Positions 1 to 10,187 of a DNA stretch of 64,000 bases are shown here, piece by piece. The position numbers and the translations under genes were made by a program. The notes beneath the pieces are model-generated. The model saw nothing but the letters and a program-made list of their open reading frames with translations, had not been told where the DNA came from and searched no databases. The stretch comes from Pilatotrama ljubarskyi. Taxonomy: Eukaryota; Basidiomycota; Agaricomycetes; Polyporales; Polyporaceae. Position 1 is the first letter of the stretch; every line of letters begins with the position of its first letter. The stretch is from positions 297,538-361,537 of the forward strand of contig MU277691.1 in assembly GCA_022385805.1 (NCBI GenBank). Reading direction: 5' to 3'.

Positions 1-129
1 CTCGGCCACCGCGAGTGGACCGACACGCGTCGCGTCGCAAGCTGCCCGAATCAGCCACTGCGGGGTAACAGCCTCGTCCACACCCACGTCCCCCTCGTCT
101 CTTGTCCGCTCCCATCACTATTCACGACG

Positions 130-2224
130 ATGAAGGCCGCTGCTCTCCTTGCCCTTGTCTCGGCCGTCGTCGCGACGCCCTTGTCGCTCTATGACAATGA
201 ACAGTCTCCCCTCGGCGACTTCCTGCCCAAGAGCTACCCAGGCTTTGACCTGGATCTAACCGCGCCACGCCTTGTTCTGCTTGATGGCCAGGACGAGCCG
301 GTCGTGATGACTGAGCTTGAGAAGGTGAACTCTGTTTCTCCGTGCACCGACGGGCACACACCTCACGCACCGTAACTTCTCCAGATTCAGGCGAAGGTTC
401 GCGGCATCAGGTTCTTCGACGTGTAGGTGGTCATTCATTTCTCATGAAGACGTACTTGATCTGATTCCTTGTCAGGACGGAGACTCCAGACTTGGGCTCC
501 CATGCCCACCTCAGGGGCGTGAAGAAACGTGTGTTTTCTCCTATGCGACCAATCATCTCATGGTTTGACGTCTCCCAGCCTCGTACCCTGCTCCGAACAG
601 CACCGAAACTGTCAGATCAGTCATCGACACGCTCGAGATCCAGAATCTCCGGGATGGCCTTGAGAAGTTCACGAGTTTCCGGACGCGTTGTAAGTGAACT
701 CCTGGTTCTGAGCTGGGTTGTATTCTCACAGACAGTATAGATTATCGCAGTCAGGTAGGCCGCCCTTCGCCAGTATATGACCGCATCGGCTGATGCTGTG
801 CGTCATAGACCGGCAAAGAGAGTCAGCAATGGCTTCTGAAGAAGATCACTGAGGTAGTTCCGCCGACTGCTATCGTGGTGACTCTTGCCTCACCTTGTCT
901 GCACAGATCACGAAGAAATTCGCTCCCAAGTCTCTGCAAGACCTTATCTCCATCCAGGAATTCCCTCACTCGTGGGCGCAGAGCAGCGTCGTATGTTACT
1001 CAGTCCTCCTACCCGACGGCTTTGCTCAGGTGTAATAACTCCAGATTGTCCGGATCAACGGCTCGTCTCCGAGTGACGATGGTGTGGTCGTAATCGGCGC
1101 CCACCTCGATAGGTCGGTACCGTACCGGGAAACAGCATTCTTCGCACTGACCAGCTGTAAACCAGCACGAACACCTGGCCGTTCCTCCCAGCTCCCGGTA
1201 AATGATCTTTTCTCAGCAGCGCTTCGTCCCTGACTCGGCCCTGGCAGGTGCCGACGACGACGGTTCAGGTTCGATGAGCATTCTGGAGGCTTACCGAGCC
1301 TTGGTCGCCGCGGGCTTCCACCCGGAGCGGGCTGTGGAATTCCACTGGTATTCTGCCGAGGTACATCTTTGCGGTGGCGGAGTTGGAGAAGAGTGCATTG
1401 ACCAGACTGTCTTGTCCCGTGTAGGAAGGAGGGCTCCTCGGATCCCAAGCCGTTGCGCGGGCTTACGAAGGTCGCAATGTGAACGTTGTTGCCATGAGCC
1501 AGGTCTAGTTTTATCGGTTGAATCTCAGTCCATCTCGATCTGACATTGTGCTGGCCAGTACGACATGACGGCTTGGGTCAAGCGCGGTACCCGGGAGTCA
1601 GTCGGCATTATCACCGACTACGTGGACCCTGAGTCGGTGTTTCAATCTATGTTTATTCTGGAGGATACTTTCTCACCATCATCTATCGATACAGCTTGAC
1701 GGAATACAACAAGAAGCTCGTAGACCTGTATCTCGACATTCCCTGGGCGGAGACCAAGTGCGGGTACGCTTGCAGCGACCAGTGAGATTCCAAATGATCC
1801 TTCCGGAGCGCCCGGCCGTCCTACTGAAACCGAATCTACCAATCTCCCAGTGCCTCGTGGGGCAAGGCAGGATACCCCAGTGTCTTCACGATTGGTGCGC
1901 ACAATCGCCTTGTTCATCTCGCTTAGCGTTGCTCATGGCGCCGGCTTCATCTGCTCCTTGCTTCGATGCATCTATCGGATGCGCATTCACATGCATGCAG
2001 AGGCCACTTTCGAGAATTCCAACCACGGGAACATCCACAGCGCGAACGAGTGAGTGCACCCGACGTTACTCCATCCGCTCGTCCGAAGGCTTCTGACGCT
2101 GGGCCACTTTCCGTGCAGCCGCTACGACATCTCCGACGAGTTCAGCTTCTCGCATATGCTCGAGTTTTCCAAGCTTGCGGTTTCGTTTGCCGTTGAGCTC
2201 GGAGGTTGGAGAAAGGACAACTGA
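130..2224 (+). CDS. Secreted M28-family (leucine) aminopeptidase, 16 exons
   Basis: Zinc exopeptidase that removes N-terminal residues from peptides outside the cell. Hand-splicing closes in frame to 399 aa: exons 130-324, 385-422, 476-528, 579-689, 732-754, 809-853, 907-990, 1045-1112, 1166-1197, 1248-1360, 1425-1502, 1559-1632, 1695-1781, 1851-1894, 2001-2049, 2119-2224. Residues 1-17 form a signal peptide. The two-zinc ligand set of the family is all visible: [24 protein letters not shown] (catalytic Glu plus ligand), SQYDMTAW and CSDHASW. The two Cys near KCGYACSD fit the family disulfide. The C-terminus ([18 protein letters not shown]) is typical. Several short exons (23-49 bases) make automatic prediction error-prone. 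Start chosen as the only ATG giving a signal peptide. Seen: motifs and frames. Known: M28E/Lap1 family chemistry. Inferred: extracellular role in nitrogen nutrition. Confidence 0.95.
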
Positions 2225-2758
2225 AGCCATCTAATGGGTTGCATCTCCTTACGATCTAGCAATGATCTGCCCTTTCGGACGATGCTTCATCCACGGGACT
2301 GGATGTAACTGAGGATGACCAACTTTGGTCCGTAATGCCGCTGTAGCCCCAGCGTTTGTATAATGTGTACGTACGACGATATCTGGTGTTCATTCTGGCT
2401 TGACACGGGTGTTCTTGGGAGCATTCCGCACGCCGTTGGCACTGGGCATCTGCATGCTCCTTCTGAGGGTTCTTGATCTTGCCGGCGAAGAAGATGAAGC
2501 CGCCGTGATCTCCTTCCATGTCCGTCCGTGATCGCGCAAGCTGGTACGGTCGCGCGCACACGCTCATGCCACAGCAGCATAGAATGCCTCTCGACATGTG
2601 GCATGCCGGGACATGAGTGTTCCAAGAGAACCATTCACGCTGACTCGAGGCGCGTCCCGTGGCATGTGGCATACGCAAAGATCAGACCGTTCATTGCTCG
2701 CCGCAGAACTGAATTCAGCTCAGCGCGAGCGCAGAGCTATTACAGACGCCCTCGCACT
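2225..2758. other. Intergenic, convergent 3' ends
   Basis: This is the gap between the stop of the aminopeptidase and the stop of the minus-strand WD40 gene. Only short ORFs with no recognisable motif are present. It should hold both 3' UTRs and poly(A) signals. No repeat was seen. Confidence 0.6.
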
Positions 2759-5700
2759 CTATCCGCCCAACACGCTCCAAAATGTCGCCGAGTATCCACC
2801 ATACGCGATCACGTCGGAGCCCGCGAGGACGGTGTGCACGACCTCTGTCGGCCGCTGGAAACTGAATCGCTCGAGCACCTTCTGCAGGGTCGACAGGCGC
2901 GGGCGGAGTTAGCAAGACGCAATGAGCAAACGGATTGCTACTTCAGAGAGCACGGCAGGCGCTGGTAAGACGCACCTTCTGCGCGCCGTTCCGGTAATCC
3001 CATACGAGGACCACCCCATCGCTGTAGCCGCGCGCGAACAGACTGTTCATGGCTGAACCTCTGTAATATCGCGACCCCGTTTTCGGCTTGAATGAGGCGC
3101 TGTGGCCTCCTGCGGGCCGCGACGCGCTCCTTGGCTTCGGAGGCGCGGCGCGATAGCCAAACTCAAGCCACGGTCTGCGTCCGAACCCTCCCTCGCGTGT
3201 GTCATAGAAGTGCACCTGGTAGTCCATATGGTCGATCTGTTCGGCACTACTATTAGCTGGGAGCTGATCCGGGCGTAGCGTTTGACATCGGAGAACGTGA
3301 AACTGTATAGCGCGTTCCGGATGACCTACCTCGAGGGCAATAAGGCGCGGGTCCTGAGGGTGGACGTGCACTTGGTTGATTCTCCCTGAGACGCGTACTG
3401 ACTCGGATGGCGCCGGCGCGTCGAGTCGAGTCGTCGCGATGCGCTCTCCCGAGCCCGAATAGACAGCGTTATTCCACTCAGAATACGCGAGAGCCTGGAT
3501 TGCGTGCGAGTGCTCCATTGGAATGCGCACCGACCCGGCGGAGAATTCTGCGCAGTTCCCGCTCTGACCCTGGGTGCGCGTCACCTTCCAGTGGCGTACC
3601 GTCTTGTCGTGACCACCTGACAGGAAGCTGTCGCTCGTAACCGGCGCGAGACAGGCAATGCCGGGGTTTGGATGGGACGTCCCAGCAAACCTCTTCTCGA
3701 TCACGGTTGAATGCGCCCTGTAACTGAGATCGATACGGCGTGGACGCTTGCGGGTAGACTTAAGCAACTGGTCTACCCAACTCGGCTTATCGAGAAGGGC
3801 GCCACGTACCTGATCCCCTCGTACGGGAATTAAAGACACCTGGCAAGGGCCTTTATTATATCCCACGACCACTGTACCTTCGGCTATGAGGCATGCGTCT
3901 TCTACGTGCCGGGACTCGTCTTCTACGGGGAGTGACCAGCTGTATTTGCGCGACCTGTACAGCCACATTTTCAATATGGCGGAGTAATAGACGTCGAGGC
4001 CGCGTACTTCTGTCGCTGATCAATGAAGTGAGCGTCGCCACGCATGAGAATCGTGGCGAATGGGATATCCTGATCCCTAGGCGTCAGCAGGCGCCTCCCT
4101 CGAGCAAAGTCGGCCTTGGGTATGACCACGGTATGACCAGCGGGACTCGGTTGGTACGTGGGCTCCCGCTGATCCTCTTCAAGATCTGATTCAACGTCGG
4201 GACTTGAACTTAACGGTGTTCTGCCAGCGGGGGAGCTCTCCTGGGAGTGCTCAGAGGAGGCTCTACCCTTGCTCTGCGACCTTCGCGCAGTCATGCCAGT
4301 TTGTACCCGGTGCCGGCCGCCACGATATGCAGAGTTCCGCGAGTTTGACGTTTCCTGTTGGACCTCAGCATTCATGCTGTCGACCTCCATATATTCGCTC
4401 GATCCCTCTGTAGGGTCATGTGAACCCGTGCGGAGGTGCTGCAGGGGGCTCCTTCGCCCCGTCGAGGCATCGTACGGACCGTCAGAAGCAGGCAAGCCAC
4501 TGGAAGTGCCGTGTGCACGTCGGACGGTTCGGTCCCTTCCGGTACGTGGAATTTCGGCCTGGGGGCGCTTCGATGGGGGACGCCCAACTCCTTCGAGAGA
4601 AGCCGTGCTGCTTGAGCAGGAGCCGGACCGGGGACCATACGTGAATGCTTGCTGGCTTACTAGCCCGGAGACGTCGTACGTCTGCGGAAGGAAGCCGAGA
4701 CCCGGTATACTGTTCAAGGACTGAGGAGGGAACGCTCTATCCGGGGACGACTCCCTGCTCGACGAAGGCTCATCGTCCATGTCCGCCTCGCTTGACTCGG
4801 CGCCCAGACCTTGCCAGTTGCCGTAGTCTGCGCGACGCTTCTCCATTTGCCTCTGGGAAGGCGGGTTAAGGTCGCGAGTAGAACGACGATGTCCAGAGTG
4901 GACGTCATCGTCAACTAGAGAAGGGACCGTAGATGGCGCCGGATCTCCTCTTTGATAATTGCCGCCCTCCGTGCCGCCAGTCTTGTCAGGGCGTTCGGCG
5001 CGGGCAGAAGCATATAGCATCACAGACGCCCGGTCGTCTGTAGGTCTGCCTTGTTGCGGACATGAATGAGCGGGCGAAGGCTGAGCGTACGGTACGTACG
5101 TAGACGGAAGAGCCGCTGCGGCGTCAACCCAGCCTTCCCGCTCAGCAATTGTAGGGGGCGGAGACGTCCTGCTCTCGTAACCGCTTACCCTGGACGGCTC
5201 TGCAATCGCGCGCTTAGGTGATGCCGTGTCCGGAGGCAAATGCGAAGCCATCCCAAGCGGCGAAACCGATGCGCGCCGCATGTCATTCATGGACGACGGC
5301 CGCTTCCAAATACTCTCGAGAACGGCGTTCCCAGGCGTGCCCTGAGTCGTGCACATAATCTCCGTCCGGTCTTCCTCGCCATCGTCAATGACAATGGGAT
5401 TCGATGCATTGCCCAGCGGCAAATGAGACGGCGGCGGGGCGCTGGCATTGGAACGGCTCGGAACTTCTCTGTCTAGGGCATCCGACAATTTCGGCGGGTC
5501 AAGCGTCGAAGCACGAGCTGTACGTGAGGCAACACGCGAGAGTACTTTGTCCAGGTCCGCCGACCTGATACCTTGTCTGGGTGGGGAACGTGAGCATGGT
5601 TAACGAATGATGTGCTTTGCTACTTACACAGACAAGAGCGCCTTCAGGCTCTCGCCTCGTGCCGTGACGTCGGATACCCTAGCACTGGCCTTCAATGGGG

Positions 5701-6087
5701 GAATCGCGCAAATAGCTTTGAATATGATGCATACCAATCGAAAGCAATACCGTCCGGCCTCGATGTCTGTATCAGCGCTTTCTGACGGCTCTCAAATCTT
5801 CGCCTCACTCACAACAGTTGAGGTGCTCTGGTCAGACGCTTTCCTTCCTGTGCTAGTCGGGCCACTGTCCGTAGAATGAGGTCGTTGACATCTTGATGCG
5901 CGTCGGGTTGCGGCAGAAACGGAGAGAGAGATACAACTTCCTGGCCGTGGTTCGGTCGAGTACCTGAGAGCAGTGTGGCAGCATGACCCCGATTCTTGTC
6001 CTTTTTGCTCGTAGAGAGCTTGATCTTCCTAATGTTATCGAAGTGCAGAGGCAGAGGTGAAGCTGAGCGTTTTGTTCCAAGTGACAT
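2759..6087 (-). CDS. WD40-repeat protein with long disordered N-terminal half
   Basis: Starts at ATG 6087 (MSLGTKRSASPLPLHF). The first exon, a short 5650-5700 exon (RVSDVTARGESLKALLS) and the large 3971-5550 exon encode a Ser/Pro/Arg-rich disordered half of about 600 aa. A 53-base intron (GTACGC...TACAG, near 3960-4010) then joins the beta-propeller half: EDACLIAEGTVVVGYNKG, SFLSGGHDKTVRHWKV, SRINQ-like VHVHPQDPRLIALEV, HFYDTRE and GYSDGVVLVWDYRNGAQK. A last intron (near 2890-2976) leads to a final exon ending LGG-stop at 2759. Role unknown; such propellers act as protein-binding platforms. It is a paralog of the divergent gene at 6314-8850: the same order of motifs occurs (EDACL / DDACL; GGHDKTVRHWKV / GGYDHCVHLWQL; VHPQDPRLIALEV / VHPTMSEFCTLLEV). 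Internal exon borders are approximate. Confidence 0.85.
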
Positions 6088-6313
6088 TCGCAGAGTCGCA
6101 GCTGCCAAGCCAGCTCTATGAGGTTATGGACTTCTGCCAACCTCATAGCCGCCGAGGTCGTGTGTCAATGGGTACACTCGGAGGCGCCCGTGTGCAGGTC
6201 CGATGGCTGAGAATTCCGAGCTTGGCTTGTACGTTCACCTTCGTCTCTAGCGCATACATCGCCTTCCATGCTCAACCTGTATCACGTCTGGATGCAACAG
6301 CCTGTTATAGGAT
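6088..6313. promoter_or_regulatory. Shared divergent promoter of the WD40 paralogs
   Basis: 226 bases separate the two start codons of head-to-head paralogous WD40 genes, so both promoters and 5' UTRs must lie here or overlap the first exons. No TATA box is obvious. Confidence 0.5.
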
Positions 6314-8850
6314 ATGCCCTACAGCGAAGATGCACAGCCGAATGAAGTGCGGCACACTCGAAAGGGCAGCACGCGAGTGCCAGCTATCCAATCATCTCGA
6401 TCCGTCATAAGCCCTGCCAGTGAACACCGAGGACCCGGCCATGCGAGAGGGAGAGGCTTCAAGAGCGGACGGGGGAGAGGCTATAGCAGCTCCAGCCTCA
6501 ATTCACATACACGAGGACGCGGAACAAGTATTGGTATCTCTCGGAACGGCGGTCGTTCGCGCTCCAGCGGAGGCCGTGGCCAGTCAAATCTAAACTGGCG
6601 CGGGTTCGCTCCCCAGCGATCCTGTGAAGCGGACGACCATAGGGCTGGATATCGGGAGAGATCCGAGTTCGACAAGGTGAACCACATCCACGCCGGCACC
6701 TTGCCTTCGGTCTCGGTCAAAGTTGAAGATGCAGAAGTAGCTCTTGCGTCCACTCCACCGACACACCCAGGAGTCTCACAGTACGAGTCCGACTCAGGCT
6801 CGCTCCCAAACCACGGTGTGCAGCAGGAGGTGCAATGCAATCCCTCGTATCCGGAACTTGCTCACAAGTCGCCGAGCGCAAGACACACCCAGTCTGGTGC
6901 ATCCGTCCCCGACGCTGGACCCTCATGGCGGTTCGATCCCCAGTATCCTTCGCTTAGCGTAGCCCTTGCTCGTCTGGTCGAGAGGTTTTGCCCGCCTGCT
7001 TCAGCGTCTGTAACTGGCGGGTCTGCCTTGAATGGTCAAGACTTTCCGTCCGCACACGCCGATCCGGCGAGCGCCCAGACAGGGATCGGAAACTGTGGTT
7101 AGCTTGACTAGTGTTCTGCTATTCGGTCCTGGGGAGATGTAGCTAACCGCTCGTGGCTGCAGTCGATAAAACCAAACCTTCGCCTTCGCCATTTGCCTCA
7201 ACCTCTCCGGCGTTTTCGACCTCGAGCGCTGATTCCCGTCATGGGCTAACATCATCGCAGGCGTTTGTCTCAGCCGAGTCGTCGACTTCAGATCACGCGT
7301 ACCCTTCTGCCCTTCCACCAGTAACAAATCCCACCGACAGGGATATAGACGAGGTCGATTCGCCAGCTATACAGGATGAAGGGGATCAAGCCACGCCACG
7401 GTGGGGCTGTTGGGCAGCTTTGACCAAACCTGCCAAGTTTCGGAGCGGGACTTTGGTGCTCGATTTGCGACTTCCGCCTTCCGCCTCGTGCGACCTGGTC
7501 GAGGGCATCTCTCCCGAGCACCCAGTGCGTGCAAGTCACAGCCGCAGTGTCAGGTATGTGAAATCAGTGAATGGGCAGGCGCACAAGTGAGAACGTGAGC
7601 TCGTCACAGCCCGCCGGATCCTGATAACTATCGACTACCTGGGCCCTCTTCAGCTGGTCACACGTCTCGTTCGCCTGCCGACGAAAAGACACAAATGTAT
7701 AGGGAGGAAAGACCGACGGTATCGCCGACCCTACGCTGCCACGACACGATACAGTTGCGAAGGGATCCTCATGACAAGCCCCGTCGACTGTTCGCGTTGC
7801 AGAATGACCAGGTTGTGAGTGTCACTATGCGCGGGTCCTTCGACCTTGTGGCGCCTGCCAATCCAAGGTAGGTCCTGCGGCTATGCTCTGAAAGCACTGG
7901 CTTATTGCTAGCAGAAGTGCCATTTGCCTCAGAGGCAGTGGGTCCGATACCGATCGACCGGTCATCGACGATGCATGCCTTATGCCTGGAACAGAGGTGC
8001 CTATCGTTGTGCTTGGACATGCTCGCGACAACCGTTTATCACTCGTCCGTCTCGAGAAACATGTGGTAGGTCTGAGCGGAGTCCTCCCGAAGCACCCTGA
8101 TAGACGCCTTTGCAGGTCAAGGAGGTCGGTACATTCGATCGCCCTGCGCAAGCCGACAAAAACGCAGGTATTAGTGCGCTATGCAGCATGAAGCAACCCT
8201 ATGTGTTTGCCACGGGCGGTTACGATCACTGTGTCCACCTATGGCAGCTCTCGGGCGGTCTTCCATCCAGCGACCCTCCTATATCGCTCGCGATCAGGCA
8301 CACCGCCGTCGTTCAGTCCTTACTCGCGATCAGAGATACCAGCCAGAAGCTCGTGACGGCGAGCGCCGACTGTAGCGTCAACATCTTTGACCTTTCCTCG
8401 CTGCGGGTCGTCAACACTCTCAAAGTCTCGAACTCCGTCTATCATGTGCACCCTACCATGTCCGAGTTTTGCACTCTCCTTGAGGTCGGACAAAAACCAA
8501 GCCTTGTATCGTCGAGCCTCGCGGGCTGACGTGCTTGCTCTAGATCGCTCATCGGGAGCTGCAATTCGAGATACGAGATCATCGACTTGTCCCTACAATC
8601 CCTGTCGTACGCTTTGGATATCAGAGCGCGAAGGTACACGGCCGATATGTACGAGGTACGGACCTATCAAAGTCCTGTATTCGTGTGGGGCTCTGATACC
8701 CTATCTGTAGGAGAGGTACATCGGTCTACCTTCGCATCCGGCGGGAGCGAGAAGGAGGGGTGTGTGCGACTGTGGGACCTACGCAAGGCCACTGAAGTTA
8801 TGCGGACGGTAGGGCATAAAGTGCAGTTTTCCCCCGAAGCTGGATCCTGA
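6314..8850 (+). CDS. WD40-repeat protein with RG-rich N-terminus
   Basis: The ATG at 6314 opens a 260-codon first exon rich in Arg-Gly (GHARGRGFKSGRGRGYSS, RGRGTSIGISRNGGRS), an RGG-like, probably RNA- or protein-binding tail. A second exon begins near 7165. Further exons carry DKPRRLFALQNDQVVSVTMR, DDACLMPGTEVPIVVLGH, an intron near 7870-7910, and the propeller blades YVFATGGYDHCVHLWQL, LVTASADCSVNIFDLS, AHRELQFEIRDHR and FASGGSEKEGCVRLWDLRK. The stop is placed at 8848-8850, but a short extra 3' exon like that of its paralog cannot be excluded. It matches the minus-strand WD40 gene motif for motif over the propeller, whereas the disordered N-terminal halves are unrelated. Function unknown. 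Family membership is certain from the GH/WD-type repeats; the exact start and exon junctions are less sure. Confidence 0.85.
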
Positions 8851-9329
8851 CAACCGACGGCTAGATGCCATGTCTACCGGGAAGGAAAGTCACACAAGTG
8901 GCGTTCGGGAGTGGGCGGTGGGTGGCGTGTTCTGAAGACCATCATCTCGCCTTCATAAACAGTAACGGGGATTGGTTTTGAATTTATACGTACACGTACA
9001 TCCCATTCAGGTTCTGTATCGGTACAGCCCACATTGGGAGCTCGGGGGCCATTATCATAGCATTTTTGCACGAATGTCCACGAGTATGTAGTAAGTATGG
9101 CAGCAAGCTGAGCTAATAGCTATACGCTCATGTTCCTGCAGACCTGCCTTTCTGGTCGTTACGGTAGACGCCCGCATGCGCGTGGCCTTGCGTCAGTGCT
9201 TCAGTCCCGGGGCGCCGTGCTATCTCAATAATACACCTTGGTCGCCTTTGCATACGACCGCCTCTTGAGTTCGCCCATGACACACTAGGCCTGCTACACG
9301 ATAGAACACGCTCTTTCGCATTGCCGATA
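8851..9329. other. Intergenic
   Basis: Tail of the WD40 gene and promoter of the next gene. I see no coding exon, repeat or RNA gene here. Confidence 0.5.
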
Positions 9330-9880
9330 ATGGACAGAGCGCGCCGCAAGCAAGAGGTTGAGAAGGCGTACGAGGTACAAGCCAAGGCTGCCGTCCGGGG
9401 CGCGGCGCAATACGGCGCAGTGGGCCTCGGGCTTGCTGCTATTGCCCATCACTCCTGGCCTGCCTTCAGGTGCGTTCGCCGATAATGTATTCATGCGGCG
9501 GAGTCTGACAAACTTTGCTCAGGCGACAGACTTTGCCGTTTAAAGCCTTCCTTGTGACGATAGGTAGGGCCTATCTCGTCTTGTGCTTGCCCTACACTGA
9601 CACCTGTCCAGTCTCTGTCTTCGGCCTCTGTATCCACGCGGAGAACGCACTTCAATCGCACGAGCACGAGCAGCGTGTACGGGAGAACACCATCCGGCGC
9701 GAAGCTCGCCTAGACCTCGCCCGGCGCGGGCTCGTCGCCACCGAAACAGAGATCGCGAAGTGGAAGGCGGAGCACCTCGTCCGTGCGCAAGCAGAGGCAG
9801 AGGCACGAACTCGCACGGAACCATCCGCTCCCGTAGAACAACCGGCCTCTGCACCACCAGCGTCTGCATCAGAGCAATGA
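9330..9880 (+). CDS. Small mitochondrial-type membrane protein, HIG1/Rcf2-N-like
   Basis: Three exons (9330-9469, 9523-9563, 9612-9880) close in frame to 149 aa. Residues about 1-25 are charged (MDRARRKQEVEKAYEVQAKA). They are followed by a hydrophobic helix (YGAVGLGLAAIAHHSW), a short loop with RRQTLPFKAFLVT, a second hydrophobic helix (VSVFGLCIHAENAL), and a long charged coiled-coil-like tail (HEHEQRVRENTIRREARLDL) ending in an Ala/Pro/Glu segment. The two-helix hairpin with the LPFKAF...HAENAL pattern resembles the N-terminal part of respiratory supercomplex factor Rcf2 and HIG1-type proteins of the inner mitochondrial membrane. That assignment is from memory of the pattern and not certain. 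A conserved basidiomycete protein is the safe reading. The gene itself is well supported by exon phases. Confidence 0.8.
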
Positions 9881-10187
9881 CTGGTGGCCCACAACGGACG
9901 GGTGCTCGCACAGCGATGCGTAACGGATTGTATAGCGCAGCTTGCATGAAATATATCGACGAATGCAGTAAGCCTACAGACGATCTCTGGCGTGCTCATT
10001 TTTGGGTCAATGTGCGTGCGGCAAGGGAAGCTACTAGCGACATGGTATCGTCAAGGATGTGAAGCGATCGATAGCGGATTGTCCTTGGTTGCAATGACAA
10101 TATACGAATGGAAGACGATTGCTACAGGCTGGATCCGGGTTTAGCGCGACGATGATGTAGGGAAGGAAAACATAAGCAAGTCCGGCT
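9881..10187. other. Intergenic, convergent 3' ends
   Basis: Gap of 307 bases between two convergent stops; nothing recognisable beyond the expected 3' UTRs. Confidence 0.5.

Noticed and set aside
6930..6941. GGTTCGATCCCC, a tRNA B-box-like sequence
   Set aside because: It lies within the coding exon of the WD40 gene, with no A box, no cloverleaf and no poly-T terminator nearby.
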